Source: Bacteroidaceae bacterium
Lineage (GTDB): Bacteria; Bacteroidota; Bacteroidia; Bacteroidales; Bacteroidaceae
DNA length: 64,000 nucleotides
Direction: 5' to 3'
NCBI GenBank assembly: GCA_902362595.1
Contig: CABIXF010000020.1
Coordinates: 1 to 64,000 of the forward strand
Shown: in pieces, positions 7,973 through 16,631 of the stretch
How the letters are laid out: each line of letters opens with the position of its first letter
Numbering within the stretch: position 1 is the stretch's first letter
Notes under the pieces: model-generated
Database searches by the model: none
What the model was told of the DNA's origin: nothing
What the model saw: only the letters and a program-made list of their open reading frames with translations
Translations under genes and position numbers: made by a program

Positions 7973-7980
7973 CAAAGATA
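7973..7980 (-). promoter_or_regulatory. -7 box for the Nif3 operon
   Basis: The minus strand reads TATCTTTG, 20 bases upstream of the ATG at 7952. No clear -33 TTTG was seen. Confidence 0.5.
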
Positions 7981-8057
7981 GGATTTTTCGTGCACATATC
8001 CATGGAGGGGACATCGTTTTTGTATTTTTTCATGAATATTCCTTTGCATACAGACAT

Positions 8058-8097
8058 GAAAAAGCCCCGCAATGTATGAAAAGACATTGCGAGGCTT
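8058..8097 (-). terminator. Terminator of kdgK-eda
   Basis: A hairpin with arms AAGCCCCGCAATGT and ACATTGCGAGGCTT (one mismatch) has a T run on the minus strand after it. It lies 38 bases past the eda stop. Confidence 0.75.
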
Positions 8098-8134
8098 CTC
8101 ACTTATACACCTTTAAACAAAATGAATTCCTGTT

Positions 8135-8803
8135 TTATTTGCGGGCTTCTGCAATGTAACCCAGTGCTTCCTTACATTTCTCAGTAACGTAAGTCCAGTC
8201 TTCTGCGGCTACTTTGTCCTTCGGGAACAGTTTGGAACCCATACCTACGCAGAATACGCCGGCCTTGATCCAAGAGGTCAGATTTTCCTGTGTCGGTTCT
8301 ACTCCACCGGTTACCATCAGTTTAGACCACGGCATCGGGGCCAGCATGCCTTTTACCAGTTTCGGACCCAGCACGTCGCCCGGGAAAATCTTGCATAAGT
8401 CGCATCCCAGTTCCTGAGCGAAACCTACTTCAGACACGCTTCCGCATCCCGGAGTGTAAGCCACCAGACGGCGGTTGCAAACCTTGGCGATTTCAGGATT
8501 GAACAACGGACCTACCACGAAGTTGGCACCCAGCTGGATATAAAGAGCTGCCGTAGCCGGGTCTACTACAGAACCCACTCCCATTGCCATTTCCGGACAT
8601 TCCTTGGCAGCGAATTTCACTACTTCGGCAAACACTTCGTGTGCAAAGTCGCCACGGTTGGTGAATTCAAATGCGCGTACGCCACCGTCATAGCAAGCTT
8701 TTACCACTTTTTTTGCAATTTCTGCATCCTTATGGTAGAATACAGGTACCATACCGGTTGAACCAATCTTGTTCAGAACCGCAATTTTATCGAATTTAGC
8801 CAT
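8135..8803 (-). CDS. eda: 2-keto-3-deoxy-6-phosphogluconate aldolase
   Basis: Eda splits KDPG into pyruvate and glyceraldehyde 3-phosphate, the last step of hexuronate breakdown. The 222-aa TIM-barrel protein has FEFTNRG near residue 46 (catalytic Glu) and CKIFPGD near residue 137, whose Lys forms the Schiff base, then VTGGVEPT. The protein may also cleave 4-hydroxy-2-oxoglutarate, as family members do. It follows kdgK by 40 bases on the same strand and ends at a clear terminator. Confidence 0.92.
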   Translation of the reverse strand: MAKFDKIAVLNKIGSTGMVPVFYHKDAEIAKKVVKACYDGGVRAFEFTNRGDFAHEVFAEVVKFAAKECPEMAMGVGSVVDPATAALYIQLGANFVVGPLFNPEIAKVCNRRLVAYTPGCGSVSEVGFAQELGCDLCKIFPGDVLGPKLVKGMLAPMPWSKLMVTGGVEPTQENLTSWIKAGVFCVGMGSKLFPKDKVAAEDWTYVTEKCKEALGYIAEARK

Positions 8804-8843
8804 TTTTCTAACCTATATTTTGTTGTTGGTTGTTTCTTGAAAA

Positions 8844-9866
8844 TTATCTCTGTACACGTCCGCTGGCGTCACCACCTGCCAATGCTTCTACTTCTTCGGC
8901 AGAAACCAGGTTGAAGTCGCCGTTGATAGTGTGCTTCAAGGCAGAAGCTGCTACTGCAAATTCCAATGCTTCGCCCTGAGTCGGTTTGGTCAGCAGGCCG
9001 TGGATGATACCGCCTGAGAAAGAGTCACCTCCACCTACACGGTCGATAATCGGGTCGATGTCGTAGTGTTTGGAAACATAGAACTCTTCTCCGTTGTAAA
9101 TCATGGCCTTCCATCCGTTGTGAGTAGCAGAGTAAGATTCACGCAAAGTAGAAATCACATACTTGAAGCCGAATTCCTTGGCCATGGCAGTAAAGATGCC
9201 TTTGTAGCCTTCCGCATCGGTCTTTCCACCTTCTACATCCGCATCCGGCTTGAAGCCCAGGCAGAGTTCTGCATCTTCTTCGTTGCCGATGCATACGTCT
9301 ACATATTTCATCAGCGGGCGCATGATAGACTGTGCTTTTTCTTTTGTCCACAATTTCTTGCGGAAGTTCAGGTCGCAGGAAACTGTTACTCCGTGACGTT
9401 TTGCAGCTTCACAAGCCAGACGAGTCAGTTCGGCAGCTTTGTCAGAGATAGCCGGAGTAATACCTGACCAGTGGAACCAGTCGGTACCTTCCATGATGGC
9501 ATCAAAGTCGAAGTCGCAGGGGTCAGCTTCAGCGATGGCTGAATGAGCACGGTCGTAGATAACCTTGCTGGGGCGCATAGAAGCACCTGTTTCCAGGTAA
9601 TAGATACCTACACGGTCACCACCGCGGGCGATGTAGTCCGTTTTTACGCCGTATTTGCGCAATGCATTTACAGCCGACTGTCCGATTTCATGTTTCGGCA
9701 ATTTGGTTACGAAATATGCATCATGGCCGTAGTTGGCACAGCTTACAGCCACGTTTGCTTCACCTCCGCCGTAAACGACGTCAAAACTGTCAGATTGAAC
9801 AAAGCGAGTATTGCCTGGTGTAGACAATCTCAGCATGATTTCGCCTAAAGTAACAATTTTTCCCAT
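8844..9866 (-). CDS. kdgK: 2-keto-3-deoxygluconate kinase (PfkB family)
   Basis: The enzyme phosphorylates KDG to KDPG for the Eda step encoded next to it. The 340-aa PfkB fold shows the N-terminal GGGEANVAVSCANYG segment (residues about 33-47) and the C-terminal DRVGGGDSFSGGIIHGLL motif with the catalytic Asp (near residue 277). A consensus promoter lies at 9976-10006, giving a leader of about 100 bases, and a palindrome next to the start site suggests control by the divergent LacI-type regulator. The substrate is set by context. Confidence 0.9.
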   Translation of the reverse strand: MGKIVTLGEIMLRLSTPGNTRFVQSDSFDVVYGGGEANVAVSCANYGHDAYFVTKLPKHEIGQSAVNALRKYGVKTDYIARGGDRVGIYYLETGASMRPSKVIYDRAHSAIAEADPCDFDFDAIMEGTDWFHWSGITPAISDKAAELTRLACEAAKRHGVTVSCDLNFRKKLWTKEKAQSIMRPLMKYVDVCIGNEEDAELCLGFKPDADVEGGKTDAEGYKGIFTAMAKEFGFKYVISTLRESYSATHNGWKAMIYNGEEFYVSKHYDIDPIIDRVGGGDSFSGGIIHGLLTKPTQGEALEFAVAASALKHTINGDFNLVSAEEVEALAGGDASGRVQR

Positions 9867-9963
9867 TGCTAGATATTTTTAATACTTATGTAATTAATAA
9901 TGTAGTTCTTAGCTCGTGTAGCAGAACGAAATATTTCTTTTTTCTCTTTATAAATATCCTTTC

Positions 9964-10006
9964 TGTGTACGCACACAAAGGTACGGTTTATTTTTTAAAA
10001 ACCAAA
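9964..10006 (-). promoter_or_regulatory. Promoter and candidate LacI-type operator for kdgK-eda
   Basis: On the minus strand TTTG (10003-10006), 19 bases and TACCTTTG (9976-9983) form a near-ideal promoter. Overlapping its downstream edge is TGTGTACGCACACA (9964-9977), a 14-bp near-palindrome with 12 of 14 matching positions and a centre similar to LacI-family operators. Binding there would block transcription start. The binder is inferred from the neighbouring regulator gene. Confidence 0.65.
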
Positions 10007-10014
10007 ATAAGTTA

Positions 10015-10022
10015 TATATTTG
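10015..10022 (+). promoter_or_regulatory. -7 box for the LacI-type regulator
   Basis: TATATTTG lies 63 bases before the ATG at 10086 and close to the -33 box of the divergent kdgK promoter. No TTTG is at the right upstream distance. Confidence 0.45.
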
Positions 10023-10085
10023 TATCGAAAAAAATGATTTTTTACTTCACACAGAGTTTTTATAATATAATAAGGTAGGAAAAGC

Positions 10086-11162
10086 ATGGAGAAACAGCAA
10101 GATAGAATCCGGATAAAGGATATTGCCCAGATGGCCGGAGTATCGGTGGGTACAGTCGACCGTGTGCTTCATTCGCGGAGCGGGGTGTCAGAATCCAGCC
10201 GTATCAAAGTGGAAGAAATATTACAGAAGCTGAATTATCAGCCCAATATGTATGCCAGCGCACTGGCTTCGAACAAGAAATACAGGTTTGCCTGCCTGCT
10301 TCCTTCGCACAACGAGGGTGACTACTGGAACGATGTGGAGCGCGGCATGCAACAGGCCGTGACTCGTTTCTCCGATTTCAATGTTTCGCTGTCTGCTTTC
10401 TATTATGACCAGTATGAATCGGGAGCCTTTACGGAAGCAGGGCAGCACATCCTCGACGAACAGCCCGACGGAGTTATCCTGTCTCCTACCATCGAAGAGG
10501 AAACCGAAAGATTCGTTACCCGGTTGCAGGAATCCGGTATACCTTATATATTTATTGATTCGAACATTCCGCGCCTTGCTCCGCTGACTTTTTTCGGCCA
10601 GCATGCCCAGCGTAGCGGTTATTTTGCAGCACGCATGTTGCGCCTGCTTGCTCAAGGCCAGTCGGAAATTGTGATTTTCCGGCAGATTAACGAGGGACGT
10701 TTGGGGTCCAATCAGCAGCTTTACCGTGAAGAAGGTTTTTATGCCTATATGAAGGAACACTGTCCTGGACTGAAGATGTGGGAACTCAACCTCTATGCCA
10801 AGCAGCCGGGCGAAGATGCATCACTGCTGGACGAGTTTTTTGCTGCACACCCGGCGGTGAAATGTGGCATTACGTTCAATTCGAAGGCTTACATCATTGG
10901 GGAATACATGCAGCGTCACAGACGCACGGATTTCCACTTGATGGGATACGACTTGTTGCGCCGCAATGTAGCTTGCCTGAAAGCGGGAAGCATTGAGTTT
11001 ATCATCGCCCAGCAACCTACGGTACAGGGATACAACAGCATTGAATGCTTGTGCAACCACCTGATTCTGCGCAAGAAGGTGAAGGACTGCAACTACATGC
11101 CTATCAACCTGATTACGACAGAGAACATCGATTTTTATTTCGATGCGCACGTCAACGAATAA
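10086..11162 (+). CDS. LacI-family transcriptional regulator
   Basis: The 358-aa protein has an N-terminal LacI helix-turn-helix (residues about 6-55; IKDIAQMAGVSVGTVDRVLH with the hinge segment NYQPN) and a periplasmic-binding-protein-like sensor domain. It is divergent from kdgK-eda and lies 20 bases upstream of the altronate dehydratase on the same strand, so it probably senses a hexuronate intermediate such as KDG and controls both directions. The ligand is inferred from context only. Confidence 0.9.
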   Translation: MEKQQDRIRIKDIAQMAGVSVGTVDRVLHSRSGVSESSRIKVEEILQKLNYQPNMYASALASNKKYRFACLLPSHNEGDYWNDVERGMQQAVTRFSDFNVSLSAFYYDQYESGAFTEAGQHILDEQPDGVILSPTIEEETERFVTRLQESGIPYIFIDSNIPRLAPLTFFGQHAQRSGYFAARMLRLLAQGQSEIVIFRQINEGRLGSNQQLYREEGFYAYMKEHCPGLKMWELNLYAKQPGEDASLLDEFFAAHPAVKCGITFNSKAYIIGEYMQRHRRTDFHLMGYDLLRRNVACLKAGSIEFIIAQQPTVQGYNSIECLCNHLILRKKVKDCNYMPINLITTENIDFYFDAHVNE

Positions 11163-11182
11163 CCTGATCATGTTATTAGTAT

Positions 11183-12676
11183 ATGAAAACAACTTATTTG
11201 CGAATCAATCCGGCCGACAATGTGGCGGTGGCCATCGCTCCCCTTCGTGCGGGAGAGACCATTGAGGCAGACGGTCGCACTATTACGCTTCGCACGGACG
11301 TGCCTGCCGGACACAAGGTGACACTGAAGGATTTCCGTGCCGGAGAAAATGTCATTAAATACGGCTACCCCATCGGTCACGTGATGAAGGACGTGCCCGA
11401 AGGTACCTGGGTGAGCGAAAAAGATATCAAGACCAATCTGGCGGGACTGCTGGACTATACCTACACGCCGGTGGAAGTACATACAGACATCGCCGTGGAG
11501 TATCGCACGTTCAAGGGCTACCGCCGCCGCAACGGTAATGTGGGAGTACGCAACGAGATTTGGATTATCCCGACCGTGGGCTGCGTGAACGGTATCGTGA
11601 ACCAGTTGGCCGACGGACTCCGACGCGAGACGGACGGTGGAAAGGGGGTAGATGCCATCGTGGCTTTCCCCCATAATTACGGTTGTTCGCAGCTGGGCGA
11701 AGACCATGAGAACACGAAGAAGATTCTGCGCGACATGGTGCTGCATCCCAATGCCGGAGCCGTGCTGGTGGTAGGTTTGGGATGCGAGAACAACCAGCCC
11801 GACGTGTTTCGGGAATTCATCGGCCCGTATGACGAAGACCGTATCCGTTTCCTGGTGGCGCAGAAGGTGGACGATGAATACGAGGAAGGCATGCGCATCT
11901 TGCGTGAACTGTATGCCAAGTGCTGTCAGGACGAGCGTACCGATGTGCCCCTCTCCGAGTTGCGCGTGGGACTGAAATGCGGTGGCTCCGACGGTTTTTC
12001 CGGCATCACGGCCAATCCGCTGCTGGGCATGTTTTCCGACTATCTGATTGCGCAGGGAGGCACCTCGGTGCTGACGGAAGTGCCCGAGATGTTCGGGGCG
12101 GAAACCATTCTGATGAACCGTTGCCGCACGCCTGAACTCTTCCAGCAGACCGTGAGCCTGATTAACGACTTCAAGGAATATTTCCTTTCCCACGGGGAGG
12201 CTGTGGGCGAGAATCCTTCGCCGGGTAACAAGGCGGGCGGCATCTCTACCCTCGAAGAGAAAGCTTTGGGCTGCACGCAGAAGTGTGGCAAGAGTTACGT
12301 GTCGGGCGTGATGGCCTATGGTGACCGCTTGCAGGCCAAGGGGCTCAACCTGCTTTCGGCTCCGGGAAATGACCTAGTGGCCGCTACGGCCCTTGCCGCT
12401 TCGGGCTGCCACATCGTGCTCTTCACCACGGGGCGCGGTACTCCTTTCGGTACCTTCGTGCCCACGATGAAGATTTCCACCAACTCCCACCTGGCGGCAC
12501 AGAAACCCGGATGGATTGATTTCAATGCGGGGGTCATCGTGGAAGACGAACCGATGGAGATCACCTGCCGCCGTTTCACCGACTATGTGATTCGGGTGGC
12601 CAGCGGGGAGTTCGTGAACAACGAGAAGAAGAACTACCGCGAAATCGCTATTTTCAAGAATGGGGTAACGCTTTAA
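11183..12676 (+). CDS. uxaA: Altronate dehydratase (UxaA family)
   Basis: UxaA-type enzymes dehydrate D-altronate to 2-keto-3-deoxygluconate, the substrate of KdgK encoded nearby. The 497-aa protein has the small N-terminal SAF domain (residues about 1-75) and the large catalytic domain with GCSQLGEDHENTKK, VGLGCENNQ and LKCGGSDGFSGITANP, typical of the family. The start is 20 bases after the regulator gene. Altronate oxidoreductase and uronate isomerase are not in this window. Another aldonate cannot be excluded as substrate. Confidence 0.88.
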   Translation: MKTTYLRINPADNVAVAIAPLRAGETIEADGRTITLRTDVPAGHKVTLKDFRAGENVIKYGYPIGHVMKDVPEGTWVSEKDIKTNLAGLLDYTYTPVEVHTDIAVEYRTFKGYRRRNGNVGVRNEIWIIPTVGCVNGIVNQLADGLRRETDGGKGVDAIVAFPHNYGCSQLGEDHENTKKILRDMVLHPNAGAVLVVGLGCENNQPDVFREFIGPYDEDRIRFLVAQKVDDEYEEGMRILRELYAKCCQDERTDVPLSELRVGLKCGGSDGFSGITANPLLGMFSDYLIAQGGTSVLTEVPEMFGAETILMNRCRTPELFQQTVSLINDFKEYFLSHGEAVGENPSPGNKAGGISTLEEKALGCTQKCGKSYVSGVMAYGDRLQAKGLNLLSAPGNDLVAATALAASGCHIVLFTTGRGTPFGTFVPTMKISTNSHLAAQKPGWIDFNAGVIVEDEPMEITCRRFTDYVIRVASGEFVNNEKKNYREIAIFKNGVTL

Positions 12677-12713
12677 GATTGCGTTTATAAAATCATCGCT
12701 GAAATCCATAAAA

Positions 12714-12751
12714 AAACGCAAGGACGTATGCGGTAAAGCGTCCTTGCGTTT
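12714..12751. terminator. Terminator after uxaA
   Basis: A perfect 13-bp stem (AAACGCAAGGACG with CGTCCTTGCGTTT) lies 37 bases past the uxaA stop, with A and T runs on the two sides. Confidence 0.8.
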
Positions 12752-12757
12752 GGTTTG

Positions 12758-12798
12758 AAAACACCTTTACGTTTTATTTCAAGTGCAAAGGTGTTTTT
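12758..12798. terminator. Second hairpin facing the BlaR1-like gene
   Basis: AAAACACCTTT pairs with AAAGGTGTTTT across an 18-nt loop. It lies between two convergent genes and probably serves the leftward BlaR1-like gene, whose stop is at 12841. Confidence 0.65.
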
Positions 12799-12840
12799 CT
12801 TTTAACGTACTTATGTTTCAGTGAGAGCGCAAGTACGTTT

Positions 12841-14736
12841 TTACTTCTTTTTGGTGGTGATGAGAATCACGCCGTTCTTCCCTTTTTCGCCGTATATATC
12901 CGTAGCCGATGCGTCTTTCAATACAGTGATTGATTCAATGCATTGTGGGTCGAGTTTGTTCATCGTTTCGGTGGAGGCCTCTGTTTTGTCTATCAACACC
13001 ATCGGCAATGCTTCCTCTTTTCCCAGACCGTCCTTGCCGTTCTGAAACATTTGGATGATTGCTGCCGGAACTTCGCTTTTCTGAGGATCCGGAGTGACTC
13101 CATATCCTACTACTACGACATCATTGTCGCCTGCCTGCGGCTTGTGCTTGGAACCCTCCAGCATAAAGGTGACCGGCAGGGTGAATTTCACGGCAACCGC
13201 CTGACCGCCCTGCATGCCCGGTTTCCATTTCGGCATGGTGCCAATCACCCGGATGGCTTCCGCATCCAGCCACGGGTTGACCGGTCGGAGCACGTGGAGG
13301 TCGCTCAGCGAACCGTCTTTCTGCACGATGAACTGTACGATGACCCGTCCCTGCTTACCGGCTTCCTGTGCTTTGGTAGGGTATCTCACGTTGCGGGCCA
13401 CAAAGTTCAGACATTCTTTCATGCCTCCCGGAAATTCCGGCATTTGTTCCACTACGTCAAAGGTCCGGTCGTCCGAAGTTACGGCTTGCGGAACAGGTGC
13501 TACTACCTTCACATCTTTCTTTGTGTCACCTTCAGGTAGTACAATCGTCTGGTCGGCCTTTTTCAGACAATCCTTCACCGTCATGGTAACCGTACTCATA
13601 CCGATGTAGGACACCTGGATGCTTTGGTCGGTAGCGGTTTCAAGCGTGAAGTTGCCGTTTTCGTCGGTAATGGTACCGTTGGTCGTATTCACTACGAGTA
13701 TGGCTGCCGCGATGACGGGTTCTCCCTTCTCATCTACTACCTTCATCTTCAGGGTGACCTTTTCGGCAGGGTTCGGCACATTTTTATCGGCATACGTTTC
13801 CAGAACTGCCGATAAATCATTAACTTTGACACTTGAAATCTCGTCCAGCGGTTGGGAGATTTCGGGACGGGCAAAGGCGGCCACGGTGATGGCTGCCAGC
13901 GGAAGTACATAGAGGTACTTGGCGCGTGCCCACGGATTGGATTTTTTTCGAATCATCATAGTGATACGTTTTTTAAGTGAACTGTGATTAAAGCTGTTGG
14001 CAATAGAGTAGAGCCTTGCGCCAACGGCTTTTTTTATTAATAACATTTGATATTCTTTCGCATTGATGCCCTGACGGAGTACTTCTTCGTCGGCTTCGTA
14101 TTCATGAATGTTCTGCAACTCCTGTTTGAGTAGCCAAATGGCCGGGTTGAACCATTGCAGCCAGGCACAGATTTCGGTCAGCAACAAGTCCCATGAGTGA
14201 CGGTGATGGATGTGGGCCATTTCGTGCACCAGAATGTGATGTCCGCTTTCCTTCAGGTCTGTTTCAGAAATCACGATGTAGCGCATCCAGCTGAAAGGAG
14301 CCAGTTTGCGATGGTGAACTACTAAGCAGATACCGTTGTCTAACCTTTCACACCGGCTGTGGCGAATGAGATAAAGCATGCGTCCCAGCGACCAGAGGTG
14401 ACGGGCGATGACAAAAAACAATCCCGCAAAATAGACTAACACCAGCCCTTCCTGCCAGTGGAACGGGCGACTTCCCTCTTCCACCACTACTGCTTCGCTG
14501 TTCCATTGATACATCAGCAGCAAGTCCTCCATCGACATCACTTGTGCATTTACCGGCGAAGCCTGTTCCACCGTCACCTTTACCAAAGGCAGCAGGCATG
14601 ATAGCAGCATCACCCCTAGCAAAGCCATCCGGTTGAAACGATGGAAAGTTTCCTTGCTGAGTAGCAGGCGGTAGAACAGATAGAACATCGCCAGGCAGAC
14701 AGCCGACTTGAGTATATAGACTAAAAAAGTTCCCAT
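12841..14736 (-). CDS. BlaR1-like M56 peptidase fused to TonB C-terminal and plug-like domains
   Basis: The 631-aa membrane protein starts with several transmembrane segments and an M56 metallopeptidase domain with HEMAH near residue 170 and EYEADEE near residue 215. After a further membrane segment (about 275-295) come a carboxypeptidase-regulatory-like beta domain (about 330-400), a TonB C-terminal domain (about 435-525, with KQGRVIVQFIVQKDGS), and a tail like the SusC plug (ESITVLKDASATDIYG). There is no penicillin-binding sensor domain, so beta-lactam sensing is unlikely. It probably cleaves the BlaI repressor encoded upstream after an envelope signal, by analogy with BlaR1. Confidence 0.88.
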   Translation of the reverse strand: MGTFLVYILKSAVCLAMFYLFYRLLLSKETFHRFNRMALLGVMLLSCLLPLVKVTVEQASPVNAQVMSMEDLLLMYQWNSEAVVVEEGSRPFHWQEGLVLVYFAGLFFVIARHLWSLGRMLYLIRHSRCERLDNGICLVVHHRKLAPFSWMRYIVISETDLKESGHHILVHEMAHIHHRHSWDLLLTEICAWLQWFNPAIWLLKQELQNIHEYEADEEVLRQGINAKEYQMLLIKKAVGARLYSIANSFNHSSLKKRITMMIRKKSNPWARAKYLYVLPLAAITVAAFARPEISQPLDEISSVKVNDLSAVLETYADKNVPNPAEKVTLKMKVVDEKGEPVIAAAILVVNTTNGTITDENGNFTLETATDQSIQVSYIGMSTVTMTVKDCLKKADQTIVLPEGDTKKDVKVVAPVPQAVTSDDRTFDVVEQMPEFPGGMKECLNFVARNVRYPTKAQEAGKQGRVIVQFIVQKDGSLSDLHVLRPVNPWLDAEAIRVIGTMPKWKPGMQGGQAVAVKFTLPVTFMLEGSKHKPQAGDNDVVVVGYGVTPDPQKSEVPAAIIQMFQNGKDGLGKEEALPMVLIDKTEASTETMNKLDPQCIESITVLKDASATDIYGEKGKNGVILITTKKK

Positions 14737-14796
14737 GACTTTATGTGTGTTTACAGTTATTATTCTGTACCGACCAAGGTCTTTTCTAATTTCTGT

Positions 14797-15552
14797 TTAT
14801 TTCTCGGCCGATAATTGTCGGATGGTTTTCAGTAGTTCGTCACGTTTCTGCTGGTTGGTGCCTATGGTGAGCTTTCGCACTACCCCCTGCTTATCAATCA
14901 CTACCGTGGTGGGTGTCTGCTGTACGCCGAACATCTTCCACAACGCAGAATCGTTTGCTACCTGATGAAAGCGGAATCCCTGACGTTCCACAATCGTCTG
15001 TATCTGTTCGGGAGTGTTCCAGGTGACGGCCAGGTAATTCACATCAGGGCAGGCATCTAGCCATTTGCTCAGTTCGGGCATCTCGCGGATGCAAGGACCA
15101 CACCCCGTGTACCAGAAGTTGAGCACCAGCGGACGTCCCAGGGTATTGCGGTCAGTCCAGCGGGTACTGTCGGTAGACTGTACGCTGAAAGGCTTAATGT
15201 GCTCCCCTTCCTTCAGGGCTAGTTTAGAAGTGTGAGTAATCATTGACATAAACTTTACGTTTTCCTTCGCTTTCTCCAGCCAATAATCTGCATCCTTCAC
15301 TTCAGACAGAGGAACGGCGTACGTCTTTGAGTTCTCGCTTAGTTTGACGCCTGTTACCAGTATCATCATCCGTCCGTCTTCGCTCTTCAGAACTGCCATC
15401 TTGAGTTTTGCCCCATCCAGTTCGGAGGGCGTTTCCATGAAGAAACAGCCGTCTATCAGCAGTTTCGGTTCCTTTTTACTTTCCGTCTGTCCCCAGAAAG
15501 GCAGCATCAGGCTATATAGCAGCCACGTTGTCAGCAATATACGTTTTTTCAT
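14797..15552 (-). CDS. TlpA-like thioredoxin-fold protein, secreted
   Basis: The 251-aa protein has a signal peptide (residues 1-22, ending near LPFWGQ), a central region without known domain, and a C-terminal thioredoxin fold with FWYTGCGPCIREMP. The CxxC motif, CGPC, is present, so redox activity is likely, in the periplasm. Its start overlaps the blaI stop by 4 bases (ATGA), so the two are coupled; the BlaR1-like gene follows after 60 bases. The cassette order is repressor, redox protein, sensor protease. Confidence 0.88.
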   Translation of the reverse strand: MKKRILLTTWLLYSLMLPFWGQTESKKEPKLLIDGCFFMETPSELDGAKLKMAVLKSEDGRMMILVTGVKLSENSKTYAVPLSEVKDADYWLEKAKENVKFMSMITHTSKLALKEGEHIKPFSVQSTDSTRWTDRNTLGRPLVLNFWYTGCGPCIREMPELSKWLDACPDVNYLAVTWNTPEQIQTIVERQGFRFHQVANDSALWKMFGVQQTPTTVVIDKQGVVRKLTIGTNQQKRDELLKTIRQLSAEK

Positions 15553-15911
15553 AGCCTTCCTTCTTCTACTTTCTGTATCAGTTCCTTGAGTTCCTCCACC
15601 GAAATGTCTTCTTCTTTCACCAGCGAGGAGACAGCCCCTAAGAAAGAGTTGTTGAAATATTTGGAGATGACCCCACGCAGGGTTTTCCGCCGGAATTCCT
15701 CTTCCGACACTACGGCATGATACTGGTAAGTATTACCAAACGCTGTATGCGACAGGTAGCCTTTCTCTTCCAGCCCCCGTACAATAGTAGACAGGGTATT
15801 GAAATGCGGCCGGGGTTCATCGTAGAGTTCCACCAGCTGCTTGACGAACATGGGGCCTTTCTCCCAAAAAAATCCCATGATTTCTTCTTCTTTGGCGGTA
15901 AGTGTTTTCAT
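15549..15911 (-). CDS. BlaI/MecI-type repressor
   Basis: The 120-aa protein is a winged-helix repressor of the BlaI/MecI/CopY family, with LTAKEEEIMGFFWEKGP at the N-terminus and the wing region TLSTIVRGLEEKGYL. Members dimerise on palindromic operators and are removed by a BlaR1-type protease. Three matching palindromes lie 27-85 bases upstream. It heads an operon with the TlpA-like and BlaR1-like genes. Confidence 0.92.
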   Translation of the reverse strand: MKTLTAKEEEIMGFFWEKGPMFVKQLVELYDEPRPHFNTLSTIVRGLEEKGYLSHTAFGNTYQYHAVVSEEEFRRKTLRGVISKYFNNSFLGAVSSLVKEEDISVEELKELIQKVEEGRL

Positions 15912-15937
15912 ATCTGTTTCATTTGGTTACCGCAAAG

Positions 15938-15996
15938 AACTAAAACTTTTAGTTTATAAACTAATTTTATTAGTTAAATAACTAAAAAGAGTAGTT
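15938..15996 (-). promoter_or_regulatory. Three BlaI-type operators on a 21-bp pitch
   Basis: AACTAAAACTTTTAGTT (15938-15954), AACTAATTTTATTAGTT (15959-15975) and AACTAAAAAGAGTAGTT (15980-15996) share AACTA-N7-TAGTT. Starts are exactly 21 bases apart, so dimers would sit on one face of the helix. They cover the expected promoter of blaI; a TTTG lies right beside the first operator. Confidence 0.85.
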
Positions 15997-16060
15997 ATTT
16001 CCTCTTTTCCCCTCCTGACACTTCCGCTGAAGGCTGGTCCGAAGGGGGAATTTCTATTTC

Positions 16061-16258
16061 TCAGACCTGCGGAGGAAGCGGCTTGCGGTGTCCCGGAGTA
16101 TCGAACTTGGCCGCTTTCTTGCCGTGTTTCTTCTTGGCATGTCCGGGAGGAACTTCTTTCTTGTGGGGAGGTCTCTTGGCGTGTCGTGATGTCACGCACG
16201 AGGTAGTGCCCAGGATGAGCAACAAGCCGAACAGGGCAATCAGTAACTTTGCTTTCAT
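16061..16258 (-). CDS. Small basic lipoprotein
   Basis: The 65-aa product has a lipoprotein signal (lipobox LGTTSC, Cys near residue 21), then a short mature part rich in Lys, His, Arg and Pro (RHAKRPPHKKEVPPGHAKKK). No domain is recognised. Similar short histidine/lysine-rich lipoproteins occur in Bacteroides; their function is unknown. It stands alone between the BlaI cassette and the accessory zone. Confidence 0.6.
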   Translation of the reverse strand: MKAKLLIALFGLLLILGTTSCVTSRHAKRPPHKKEVPPGHAKKKHGKKAAKFDTPGHRKPLPPQV

Positions 16259-16576
16259 AATGATTTCGGTTTAGGATTTTTGTGAAGTTACGAAAAAAGA
16301 GGGATAATTTGTGCTGAGCGGTTCAGTTTTCTATGAAAGGTAATCAGCTTCTGAAATAAGATAACCTTAAAGAAATAACCACGGCATTGACGCTGCACGT
16401 TAAACAGAGATAGCTTCCTTCTTTCAAAAGGACCGGGGTAAATCTGAAGAATAGAATAATCAAGTCAGAAAATTACGGGACTTATATGAAATCAACTAAC
16501 TAAGATATTGACTAATTGAATAGCGGCATCTTTCGAGGTATCGCTATTTTTACGATTATGGATAATAGAATTTAAT
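16259..16576. other. Intergenic region without recognised features
   Basis: I see no credible gene, RNA or strong repeat in this stretch. It separates the lipoprotein gene from the toxin-antitoxin promoter. Confidence 0.5.
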
Positions 16577-16607
16577 TTTGAAAAACAGAACTTTATTTTT
16601 ACTTTTG
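16577..16607 (+). promoter_or_regulatory. Promoter of the toxin-antitoxin genes
   Basis: TTTG (16577-16580), 19 bases and TACTTTTG (16600-16607) match the Bacteroidetes consensus closely. The ATG of the higB-like gene is 24 bases downstream. Confidence 0.7.
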
Positions 16608-16631
16608 CAATATGATAATTGAGTGAACCTA

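Noticed and set aside
12841..15911. Beta-lactam resistance operon
   Set aside because: Despite the BlaI and BlaR1-like proteins there is no beta-lactamase gene and no penicillin-binding sensor domain.
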